From Deltaproteobacteria bacterium (GTDB lineage Bacteria > Myxococcota_A > Polyangia > Polyangiales > Sandaracinaceae), in NCBI GenBank assembly GCA_017303575.1, contig JAFLCL010000046.1, positions 1-42,860 of the forward strand: a stretch of DNA of 42,860 bases. The letters are read 5' to 3'. Shown one piece after another: positions 29,024-36,152 of this stretch. Position 1 is the stretch's first letter. Every line of letters begins with the position of its first letter. The translations under genes were made by a program, and so were the position numbers. The notes beneath the pieces are model-generated. The model made no database searches. It had not been told where the DNA came from and saw only the letters and a program-made list of their open reading frames with translations.

Positions 29024-30358
29024 TCAGCGCTTCGGTCGGAAGTTGCGCCTCAGCTTCGCGGAGACCTTGGGCACCGGGCCCGTGCGCGTCGCGGACTCGT
29101 ACGGCACGGCGGGCTTGCCCTTGGCCGCGCGCGTCTTGGCGGTCGCCGTCTTGAGCTTGGCCGACGCCTTGTTCGCAGACTTGTTCGCCCGCGTCGTGGC
29201 GGAGGGCGGCTTGGTCGCCGGACGCGGCGCGCTCGCGGCGAGCTTGGGAAAGGTCTTGGTCGGCCGCGAGCGCGAGTCGTCCTCGGGCGGCGGCGGTCGT
29301 CGCACCGCGATCGAGCCTACCTTGATGCGGCGCACGACAGCTTCTTTCTGTCGCGCCTTGTACGCGTCGTGGCTCGCGTCCCCGAGCTCGTTCTTCTGCT
29401 CCGTCTCGCGGTCCACGAGCTGGAACTCGGCCTGCGCGAAGACGACGTGACCGAGCGCCCAAGCCGCGGGCGGCGCGTCCTCCAGCAGGTCGGCGGGCAG
29501 GCGCACCGGCATGTCCACGACGAAGTGCACCACGCGGTACGAAGGCGCGGAGAAGACATTGTCGTTCGCGCCGTCCTCGACGTCGTCGGCAAGTGCCTGC
29601 ATGCCGGGCGCGACGCTCGCGAGGCGTGGCTGACCGCGCACGTAGCTCGAGAGGTCGAACATCGTGTTCGTGCTCTCGCCCGGCACCACGTAGTTGAACG
29701 GGAAGAGGTGCCGCGTGAGGTAGCCGAGCACCGGGAAGATGTCCTCGGCGCTGCGCACCACGATGCGGAAGCGGAGCTTGTCGTAGATCTGCGCGGCGTG
29801 CGTCTCGCGCTTGCTGAGGAGCTTCGAGTAGAGCGAGTCCTTGTTCTTCCTGCCGCCGACGAACTCGAGGATGGGCAGGCCTCGCGCGAGCATGCCGCCG
29901 ATCACGCGGTAGACCTTCTGCTCGACGAGGTGGAACACGTCCTGATCGGAGATCGGGAGCATCGAGAGCAGCTCGCGCGCCTCGAGGTGGTGGATGACGT
30001 GGATGACCTTGAGGATCGTGCACGCGCAGAGCTGTCGGTGGCCGCGACCCGAGGCGATGAGCAGGAGCTCCGCGACGTCGGCCTCCACGATCGGCTTGGG
30101 CACGGGGAACTCGAAGTTCCTGCGCAGGTACGCGATCGCTTGGTTCTTGATCGCCTCCATGCGCGCGTGGCTCGCGGGATCGTGGGGGTCGAGCTCGTGC
30201 GCCACGAGGAACTCGCGCACCTCGTCGAGCGTCTCGAAGGCGAGTCGCTGCCAGTCGATCACCGACCCACCGCGCAGCACCACGCGGATGCTCTCGAGGT
30301 CGAGGAGATCGAGCTCGTCGAGCTTGCGGTAGCGAGGGAGGGTCAGCTCGTCGCGCAT
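29024..30358 (-). CDS. RelA/SpoT-synthetase-like protein with basic tail
   Basis: 444 residues. The N-terminal ~150 are helical. The middle carries, in the right order, the landmarks of RelA/SpoT alarmone synthetases: GGRKNKDSLYSKL (169-180; compare R-x-K-x-x-x-S-I-Y-x-K), AQIYDKLRFRIVV (D193, the Mg-binding Asp position), SYRVVHFVV (Y274, H278; compare YQSLH), and AEFQLVD (E311, Q313; compare E-V-Q-I-R-T). There is no HD hydrolase, TGS or ACT domain. The last ~85 residues are Lys/Ala/Arg-rich, as in nucleic-acid-binding tails. I believe it belongs to an unnamed myxobacterial family (possibly TIGR04552, from memory). ATG at 30,358 overlaps the RlmN-like gene by 16 nt. Alarmone synthesis is inference. 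Confidence 0.75.
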   Translation of the reverse strand: MRDELTLPRYRKLDELDLLDLESIRVVLRGGSVIDWQRLAFETLDEVREFLVAHELDPHDPASHARMEAIKNQAIAYLRRNFEFPVPKPIVEADVAELLLIASGRGHRQLCACTILKVIHVIHHLEARELLSMLPISDQDVFHLVEQKVYRVIGGMLARGLPILEFVGGRKNKDSLYSKLLSKRETHAAQIYDKLRFRIVVRSAEDIFPVLGYLTRHLFPFNYVVPGESTNTMFDLSSYVRGQPRLASVAPGMQALADDVEDGANDNVFSAPSYRVVHFVVDMPVRLPADLLEDAPPAAWALGHVVFAQAEFQLVDRETEQKNELGDASHDAYKARQKEAVVRRIKVGSIAVRRPPPPEDDSRSRPTKTFPKLAASAPRPATKPPSATTRANKSANKASAKLKTATAKTRAAKGKPAVPYESATRTGPVPKVSAKLRRNFRPKR

Positions 30359-31215
30359 GCGTCCCGTGCATCGTAGCCGCGTCGCGCGCCACGCAGCGCG
30401 ACCAACGTTCCGCAGCCGCCGTTGTCTTCGGTGCGGGCCTTGGAGCTCATGCGCACGCGCAGGCCGCGATCGACGAGGCGTTGGTAGATCGCCTCGTAGC
30501 GCGCGCGGTCGACGCCGCGGTGCGGGCTCGTGGGCACGGGGTTGTAGGCATAGAGGTGCACGAAGAGATCGAGCGGACGTGCACGCGCGGCGAACGCGTC
30601 GAGCTCGTCGTCGTGATCGTTCTGGCCTCCGATCACGAGGTAGGCGAGCGCGATCTTCTTCTTTCGCTTGCGGCTCGCGCGCGGGATCGCGTCGTTCAGC
30701 AGCGCGAAGAGCGGATCGAGCGCCGGGCCCTTGGGCACGAGGCGCGCGCGTACGTCTTCGGTGCCCGCGTGCACGGAGATCGTGAGGCCGTTGTGGCGTG
30801 GCCCATCCTGCGCGAGCCATCGCGCGAGGTGCACGAGCGGGGCGCCCGTCGTGGTGACGCTCGCGGGGCTCGTGTCGCGGCACGCGTCGACGAACGCTGC
30901 GACGACCTCGTGGTTGTGCAGCGGCTCGCCCGCGCCCGACACCGTGACGCGCGCGATCGGTCGATCGCTCGAGGCCGCCACGAGATCACGCTGCGCGAAC
31001 AGCTCCTCGAGCGTGAGGTTGCGGGCGACACCGCTCGCGCCCGAGGCGCAGAACGGACAGCGCACGCCGCAGCCCACCTGGCTCGAGACGCACAGGGTGT
31101 CGCCCCGGTAGAGCACGCTCTCGACCGCCGCCCCGTCCGACGCCATGCGCACCACGAAGCGCCGGTTGCCGCCTGGGCTCGCGACCTCGCGCTCGATGGA
31201 TGCCGCCGAAATCAC
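30343..31215 (-). CDS. RlmN/Cfr-like radical SAM methyltransferase, no N-terminal domain
   Basis: 290 residues from GTG 31,215. It contains the RlmN/Cfr core: TLCVSSQVGCGVRCPFC with the extra Cys42 and the CX3CX2C cluster site (C49, C53, C56), GAGEPLHN (SAM contact), ISVHAGTEDVR, and EDNGGCGTL with Cys268 at the methyl-carrier position (RlmN Cys355). RlmN/Cfr make 2- or 8-methyladenosine at A2503 of 23S rRNA. The usual ~90-residue N-terminal RNA-contact domain is missing, and the upstream frame runs antisense through the wHTH gene, so it is not hidden there. It overlaps the RelA/SpoT-like gene. Target RNA uncertain. Confidence 0.82.
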   Translation of the reverse strand: MISAASIEREVASPGGNRRFVVRMASDGAAVESVLYRGDTLCVSSQVGCGVRCPFCASGASGVARNLTLEELFAQRDLVAASSDRPIARVTVSGAGEPLHNHEVVAAFVDACRDTSPASVTTTGAPLVHLARWLAQDGPRHNGLTISVHAGTEDVRARLVPKGPALDPLFALLNDAIPRASRKRKKKIALAYLVIGGQNDHDDELDAFAARARPLDLFVHLYAYNPVPTSPHRGVDRARYEAIYQRLVDRGLRVRMSSKARTEDNGGCGTLVALRGARRGYDARDACATS

Positions 31216-31312
31216 GGTGTTTTCAGGGTACCAACCTGGCTGCGCGCGCACAGGAAAGAATTGTATGCAGGAATTTGGACGGATGTTCAGTGTCGCCCGT
31301 ACAGTGGTGCGC
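31216..31312. promoter_or_regulatory. AT-richer divergent promoter region
   Basis: The 97-bp gap between the RlmN-like and wHTH genes is locally much lower in GC. On the minus strand TACAAT at 31,265-31,260 is a good -10 match for the RlmN-like operon, about 45 bases from its GTG. On the plus strand TTGGAC with TACAGT 19 bases on is a weaker candidate. The wHTH protein may bind here. Confidence 0.35.
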
Positions 31313-31603
31313 ATGAACAGCCAGCTCACCCTCGCCTCGCTCGTCCTCGCCGTCTTCGATCTCGTTCGCCTCGGTCTTCCTGCCGACGCGGCTCGCCTCG
31401 CGGGTCGCCTCGGCATCGAGACCGTCCGCGTGGAGCGCGCGCTCGCCGAGCTCGAGCGTCGTGGCCTCGCCGATGCGTCGCGCGCACGACTCACGCTCGC
31501 GGGCCTCGCCCTCGCGTCGCAGCTCGACATGGATCGCAGCGCGCGCCTGTTCGGGCTCGCGCCCGCCAACGATGCGCCGACCGCCGCTCGCCACGTCGCG
31601 TGA
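31313..31603 (+). CDS. Small winged-helix DNA-binding protein
   Basis: 96 residues from the ATG giving MNSQLTLASLVLAVFDLV. A single winged-helix unit fills it: helices from LASLVLAVFDLVRLG, recognition-type segment AARLAGRLGIETVRVERALA, then LERRGLADASRARLTLAG as the wing, recalling MarR/DtxR-type domains. No sensor domain is present. It is divergent from the RlmN-like/RelA-SpoT-like pair and shares their promoter region, so it may regulate them. The longer frame starting at 31,145 overlaps the radical SAM gene and is rejected. Confidence 0.7.
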   Translation: MNSQLTLASLVLAVFDLVRLGLPADAARLAGRLGIETVRVERALAELERRGLADASRARLTLAGLALASQLDMDRSARLFGLAPANDAPTAARHVA

Positions 31604-31666
31604 CGGGATCCTCGCGAGCGACGGACGTTTTGTGCGTTGGTCGCCGAGCATGCGAGAGTCGCGCGC

Positions 31667-32467
31667 ATGCGCTCCACCCTGTCTTCGCTCGCCGTGTCGG
31701 CGACGGTGATCCTGCTCGCAGCCTCGCTCGCCTCCTGCGCCTACCCCCGCCGCACGACCTCGCTCTCGCCCGTTCGCACAGCGTCGGCGATGACGACCGG
31801 GCCGGGCGGCACGCCGGGTGACGTGTTCCGCTTCACGGCGGTGTCCGCGACGCTCAACGCGCAGAACCGCGGCGCCACGCAGTGGGACGACAACGGTGGT
31901 CTGCCCGATCCGGTGCTGCGCGTGTACCGCGACGACGCGCTGGTGTGGGAGTCGGGCACGGTGAACGACTCGCTGCACCCGGAGTGGAACGAGGCCGCCC
32001 CGCGCAACATCCGGTTTCCGTCGAGCGCGCGCATCCGCATCGAGGTGTGGGACGACGACGAGCTCGGTGGCGATCCCGTCGGCATCTGGCGCGGCATCGG
32101 CCTTCCGCCCAACGCGCGCTCGGGCGTCGACGCGCGCATCCTGCTCGAGGGCGAGTCGTACGTGACCGTGCGCGTCGATCCGCCGCAGCCGCATCGCGGC
32201 GTGGGGGTGCGTCTCTTCGAGGTGCACGGCAGCGATCTCCAGATCGTCGAGGTCGAGCCGTTCTCCCCGGCGGCGCGCGCAGACCTCGTGCCCGGCGATC
32301 GCATCCTCGCGATCGGTGGACAGACCGTGAGCCAGCTCGGATCGCAGCGCGCGGCGGGCGCGCTCTCGATGGCGGCGGAGCGACAAGAGGCGCTGCGCGT
32401 CGCGAACGCGCAGGGCGCCGAGCGCACGGTGACGCTCGACCGCGGCTACGTGTGGCTGATCCTCTGA
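31667..32467 (+). CDS. Lipoprotein with C2-like and PDZ domains
   Basis: 266 residues from MRSTLSSLAVSATVILLAAS with lipobox LASC. Residues ~50-165 look like a C2 domain: LRVYRDDALVWESGTVNDSL, HPEWNE, IRIEVWDDDELGGDPVG, with Asp clusters that could bind calcium. A PDZ domain follows (~175-250: GVGVRLFEVHG, IVEVEPFSPAARADLVPGD, RILAIGG). It has no protease domain, so it is likely an adaptor at the outer envelope. C2 domains are uncommon in bacteria but recur in myxobacteria. Confidence 0.8.
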   Translation: MRSTLSSLAVSATVILLAASLASCAYPRRTTSLSPVRTASAMTTGPGGTPGDVFRFTAVSATLNAQNRGATQWDDNGGLPDPVLRVYRDDALVWESGTVNDSLHPEWNEAAPRNIRFPSSARIRIEVWDDDELGGDPVGIWRGIGLPPNARSGVDARILLEGESYVTVRVDPPQPHRGVGVRLFEVHGSDLQIVEVEPFSPAARADLVPGDRILAIGGQTVSQLGSQRAAGALSMAAERQEALRVANAQGAERTVTLDRGYVWLIL

Positions 32468-32518
32468 ACGATCGCGACGCTTGACACGGCGGGCGCGGGG
32501 CGCGAGGAACGGCGCCGC

Positions 32519-33451
32519 ATGTGGAGCATCGATCTCTCGGGCAAGCGCGCCTTCGTGGCGGGCGTCGCGGACGACGGCGGGTTCGGGTTCGCGATCGCGA
32601 AGTCGCTCGCCGAGGCGGGCTGCAAGGTGTCGGTGGGCACGTGGCCGCCCGCGATGGGCATCTTCGAGACGCTGCTCTCGCGCGGCAAGATCGACGAGGC
32701 GCGCAAGATGGCGGACGGCTCGCTGCTCGGCTTCGAGCTCGTGGTGCCGTTCGACGCCGACTTCGACTCGATGGAGCTCGTGCCCGAGGACATCAAGAGC
32801 AACCGCCGCTACCGCGAGCGTGGTGACTTCACGATCTCGGGCGCGGCCAAGACGTGCGTGGAGAAGCTCGGCGAGCAGCCGTTCGACGTCGTCGTGCACG
32901 CGCTCGCGAACGGGCCCGAGGTGAAGAACCCGCTCCTTCAGACGAGCCGCAAGGGCTACCTCGCGGCGATGGGCGCGAGCGCGTACTCGTTCGTCTCGCT
33001 GCTCCAGCACTTCGGCCCGATCACCAAGCCGGGCGGTTCGTTCCTCAACCTCACGTACCTCGCAGGTGAGCGTGTCGTGCCGGGCTACGGCGGCGGCATG
33101 TCGAGCGCCAAGGCGGCGCTCGAGAGCGACACGCGCGTGCTCGCGTACGAAGCGGGCCGCCGTTGGGGGCACCGCGTGAACTCGATCAGCGCGGGCCTTT
33201 ATGCCTCACGCGCGGCCTCGGCGATCGGCTTCATCCAGAAGATGATCGACTACTACGCGCACGCCTCGCCGCTGCCCGGCGAGCTGACGGCCGAGGAGGT
33301 CGCAGACGTCGCGACCTTCCTCGCGAGCCCGCGCGCCAAGGGCATCACGGGCACGGTGGTGCACGTCGATCGCGGCTACCACGGCATGGCCGTGCCGCAC
33401 GACCTCGACACGCTGATCTCGCCGCTGACTGCGGCGAAGAAGGAAGGCTGA
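32519..33451 (+). CDS. fabI: Enoyl-[acyl-carrier-protein] reductase (NADH), plant/chlamydia type
   Basis: 310 residues. NADH-binding GVADDGGFGFAIAKSLAEAG at the N-terminus and catalytic Y180, Y190 and K198 in NLTYLAGERVVPGYGG and GGMSSAKAALESDTRVLA. The Tyr-to-Lys spacing of eight and the insertion with RGKIDEARKMADGSLL and NRRYRE match plant and chlamydial enzymes rather than E. coli FabI (spacing seven, ~262 residues). It reduces trans-2-enoyl-ACP in the last step of each fatty-acid elongation cycle. SAGLYASRAA has Leu-Tyr where plants have Pro-Leu. The next gene starts two bases after its stop. Confidence 0.95.
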   Translation: MWSIDLSGKRAFVAGVADDGGFGFAIAKSLAEAGCKVSVGTWPPAMGIFETLLSRGKIDEARKMADGSLLGFELVVPFDADFDSMELVPEDIKSNRRYRERGDFTISGAAKTCVEKLGEQPFDVVVHALANGPEVKNPLLQTSRKGYLAAMGASAYSFVSLLQHFGPITKPGGSFLNLTYLAGERVVPGYGGGMSSAKAALESDTRVLAYEAGRRWGHRVNSISAGLYASRAASAIGFIQKMIDYYAHASPLPGELTAEEVADVATFLASPRAKGITGTVVHVDRGYHGMAVPHDLDTLISPLTAAKKEG

Positions 33452-33453
33452 TC

Positions 33454-33933
33454 ATGGCGACGAACGAGCTCCCTCCCTGCGGCCTCTACCGGACGCTCGA
33501 GCAGATCGGGAACATCCCCGCCGGTCGCCTCGTGTACTTCCACAACCACGGCGATCCGGGCGCGGGCATGTACCTGCCCGAGTCGTGGAACGGCAACCGC
33601 GCGAAGTTCCAGCGACAAGGGCACCTCCTGCCCAAGCCGGCCGACGCGCAGAAGCTCGTGCCGCTACCGCCCGAGGGCTTCTACCGCGTGGAGAAGAGCT
33701 TCCACTGCTGCGAGAAGAAGTGCCGCCTCTACGAGACCGACGGGCTCGTGCAGCTCGGCTACAACGGCGAAGGATCGCCGATCCTCTTCGAGCCGTCGTG
33801 GGAGGGCGCCAAGCTCGCGCTGCCTGACCGCGGCACGCGCATCGACTTCGAGGCGTTGCTCTCCATCGCCCCTCTCCGCGTGGTGACGAAGCAGGGTGGC
33901 GAAGGCGGGGCCGACCCGTTCTTCGTCCACTGA
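33454..33933 (+). CDS. Conserved-looking protein of unknown function, coupled to fabI
   Basis: 159 residues, ATG two bases after the fabI stop with AAGGAAGG inside the fabI end as ribosome binding site. It is soluble, rich in aromatics and Gly, with a Cys/His cluster FHCCEKKCRLYE (~83-94) and LVYFHNHGDPGAGMYLPESW near the N-terminus. No signal peptide or known motif. Tight coupling to fabI hints at lipid metabolism or a housekeeping partner, but there is no direct evidence. The longer frame from 33,163 overlaps fabI and is rejected. Confidence 0.78.
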   Translation: MATNELPPCGLYRTLEQIGNIPAGRLVYFHNHGDPGAGMYLPESWNGNRAKFQRQGHLLPKPADAQKLVPLPPEGFYRVEKSFHCCEKKCRLYETDGLVQLGYNGEGSPILFEPSWEGAKLALPDRGTRIDFEALLSIAPLRVVTKQGGEGGADPFFVH

Positions 33934-33958
33934 CGCTGCGGGCGCTATCATCGCCCGC

Positions 33959-34582
33959 ATGGACTGTTCTCGCCGCGGGGACGGGCGATCGAGCCTCGCC
34001 CTCGCCCTGATCGTCGTGCTGCTCGGTGTCGTGCTCCAGGCGGCACCGGCCATGGCCCAAGACGTCAGCGCCAGCGCCGCCACGGTCGATCCCGACGAAG
34101 AGGCGCGCAACATCTTCCAGGCGGGTCGCGACGCGTATGCCCGCGGGGAGTACGGCGAGGCGCTCGTGGCGTTCCGTCGTGCGTTCGACCTGAGCGGACG
34201 CGCCGAGCTGCAGTTCAACATCGGGCAGGCCGCCGATCGTCTCCGTCACGATCGCGAGGCGCTCGCGGCCTTCGAGGCCTACCTCGAGGCCGTGCCGGAC
34301 GCGGAGAACCGCGTGGAGGTGGAGGCGCGCCTCCGTGTGCTGCGCTCGGAGATCGCGCGGGACGACGCGCTGCGCGCGCAGGCGATGGCGGGCTCGACCC
34401 AGACGCCTGCCAGCGATCCCCCGATCGTGGAGCAGTGGTGGTTCTGGACGCTGATCGGCGTGGCTGCCGTGGGCGCGGGCGTGGGCATCGGCTTCGCCGT
34501 GGGCAGCCGCGACGAGCTCGCGCCGCCGACGCCAGGTGACCTCGGACCGGGCGGCGTGATCATGGCGCTGGAAGGGCTGTGA
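33959..34582 (+). CDS. Exported TPR protein with C-terminal membrane helix
   Basis: 207 residues from MDCSRRGDGRSS. Signal peptide or N-terminal helix (LALALIVVLLGVVLQAAPAMAQ) with AMA-Q cleavage site, then TPR repeats (~45-125: AGRDAYARGEYGEALVAFRR, AELQFNIGQAADRLRHDREA, LAAFEAYLEAVPDAENR) and a C-terminal membrane helix (WWFWTLIGVAAVGAGVGIGF). This layout is frequent in myxobacterial envelope clusters. It ends one base before the first Cys-rich lipoprotein, so the three genes look like one operon. Confidence 0.85.
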   Translation: MDCSRRGDGRSSLALALIVVLLGVVLQAAPAMAQDVSASAATVDPDEEARNIFQAGRDAYARGEYGEALVAFRRAFDLSGRAELQFNIGQAADRLRHDREALAAFEAYLEAVPDAENRVEVEARLRVLRSEIARDDALRAQAMAGSTQTPASDPPIVEQWWFWTLIGVAAVGAGVGIGFAVGSRDELAPPTPGDLGPGGVIMALEGL

Positions 34583-34583
34583 C

Positions 34584-36152
34584 ATGCGCGCGTCCGCGAT
34601 CCTGTGCGCGCTCGTCGCCGCCACGAGCTTCGGGTGCGTGACGACACGCCCGCGCACCCAGCTCGTCGTCGAGATCGATGCACAAGAGCGCATCGCGCGG
34701 GACGCAGCGAGCCTGTTCGTCACCGTGCGTGGCGGCGTCGACTTCGAGACGCTGACAGGCACGTTCTCGGACGTCGTCGAGGGTCCTGCCTACCCCGTGC
34801 GCCTCACGATCCTCCCGCAGGGGGAGGACGCATCGCGCGCGTGGGAGGTGATCGTGCTCGCCGCGAACAGCGATGGGACCGTGATCGGACGACAGCGCGC
34901 GCGCGGTCGTTTCCTCGCGTCGACGACCGTCTACACGCGCCTCGTGCTCGAGGACTGCTGCCTCGAGGTGGCCTCGACGTGCTCGAGCCAGGAGACGTGC
35001 CGCGAGTGCGTGTGCACCGAGAACACGACCGTCGATCCCAACGAGGACGCGGGCGTGCCGCCCACCGACGCGGGTCCTGCGCTCGACGTGTTTGGCCTCG
35101 ACGCGCCGAGCGATCCCGATGGAGGCAGCGATGCAGGCCCGATCGGCTGCGACAGCTCGCTCTCGTGCCCCGGTCGTCCTTGCGAGACGCCGACGTGCGA
35201 GCGCGGGGTGTGCACCTACCAGCCGCTCTGCGCCGAGGGCTCGGTGTGCTGCAACGGCGAGTGCGCAGCGAACTGCGACTGCGCCATGCGCCGCCGCGGT
35301 GAGGTGTGTCGCGCGGCGTCGGGCGAGTGCGACGACGCGGAGGTCTGCGACGGTCGGAGCGGTGCGTGCCCGCCGGACGTGGTCGCGCCCGCTGGCAGCC
35401 GCGAGTGTCGCGGGTCCGCGGGGGCCTGCGACCTCCCCGAGGTCTGCGATGGCGTCGCGCGCACGTGCCCGACGGATGCGTTCGTGGGCGCCGGCACCGA
35501 CTGCGGCGGAGGCTCGACGTGCAACGGCCTCGGCACCTGCACGAGCTCGTGTATGGAGGGTGCGCCGTGCGCGACGTCGAACCCCTGCGCGATCGGCGCG
35601 ATGCAGTGCGCGGGCACGCCCCGCTGTGTCGATGCCACGCCGCGCCCTGCGGGCACCGTGTGTCGCGCGAGCGCGGGCCCGTGCGACGTGGCCGAGACCT
35701 GCGAGGGCACGACGTGCCCCGTCGATGGCTTCCTCGGCGCGAGCACGATCTGTCGCGCCTCCGCGAGCTCGTGCGATCAAGACGACGCGTGCAACGGCGC
35801 GAGCGCTGCGTGCCCGAGCGATGCGCCGCGACCAGCAGGCACCGTGTGCCGCGCCTCCACGAGCGTGTGCGATGCCGCCGAGTCGTGCGACGGCAGCTCG
35901 CTCGAGTGCCCCACCGATGGCTTCGCGCCGAACACCACGGCGTGTCGTGCAGCGACCGGCCCCTGCTACGGCACCGCGCTCTGCACGGGCACGTCCACGA
36001 GCTGTCCGCCCAACCCGCCCGTGGACGGAGAGAGCTGCGGACCCTGCGGTGCGACGTGCTCGGGCGGCCTCTGTCGCCTGACGTGCACCAGCCGCTACTT
36101 CTGCTGCGAAGAGACCAACACCTGCGCTCGGAGCGTCGACGAATGCTTGTGA
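34584..36152 (+). CDS. Lipoprotein with disintegrin-like Cys repeats, paralogue 1
   Basis: 522 residues. Lipobox at TSFGC (Cys18). An N-terminal beta domain (~28-130: QLVVEIDAQERIARDAASLF) ends in Cys-rich CLEVASTCSSQETCREC, then an Asp/Pro linker. The rest (~190-522) is six units of about 30-35 residues of the type C-x6-C-D-x2-E-x-C-x-G-x3-x-C-P-x-D, for example GACDLPEVCDGVARTCPTDA. This spacing closely recalls the eukaryotic ADAM/snake-venom disintegrin domain. The sixth unit (CYGTALC) is degenerate. Predicted at the cell surface, disulfide-rich, possibly adhesive. Its stop overlaps the next gene by 10 nt. Confidence 0.85.
   Translation: MRASAILCALVAATSFGCVTTRPRTQLVVEIDAQERIARDAASLFVTVRGGVDFETLTGTFSDVVEGPAYPVRLTILPQGEDASRAWEVIVLAANSDGTVIGRQRARGRFLASTTVYTRLVLEDCCLEVASTCSSQETCRECVCTENTTVDPNEDAGVPPTDAGPALDVFGLDAPSDPDGGSDAGPIGCDSSLSCPGRPCETPTCERGVCTYQPLCAEGSVCCNGECAANCDCAMRRRGEVCRAASGECDDAEVCDGRSGACPPDVVAPAGSRECRGSAGACDLPEVCDGVARTCPTDAFVGAGTDCGGGSTCNGLGTCTSSCMEGAPCATSNPCAIGAMQCAGTPRCVDATPRPAGTVCRASAGPCDVAETCEGTTCPVDGFLGASTICRASASSCDQDDACNGASAACPSDAPRPAGTVCRASTSVCDAAESCDGSSLECPTDGFAPNTTACRAATGPCYGTALCTGTSTSCPPNPPVDGESCGPCGATCSGGLCRLTCTSRYFCCEETNTCARSVDECL

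Noticed and set aside
29024..30358. The RelA/SpoT-like protein as a bifunctional synthetase-hydrolase
   Set aside because: Several His occur in the N-terminal helices (HVIHHLEA), but there is no HD pair with the spacing of the hydrolase domain.
26876..30376. A 1166-residue open frame on the plus strand
   Set aside because: It runs antisense through the cytochrome and RelA/SpoT-like genes, has Arg/Glu/His-heavy composition without motifs, and is a GC-driven mirror frame.
31216..31677. A longer N-terminus for the RlmN-like protein
   Set aside because: The extension lies antisense to the wHTH gene and the promoter gap and shows no RlmN N-terminal domain.
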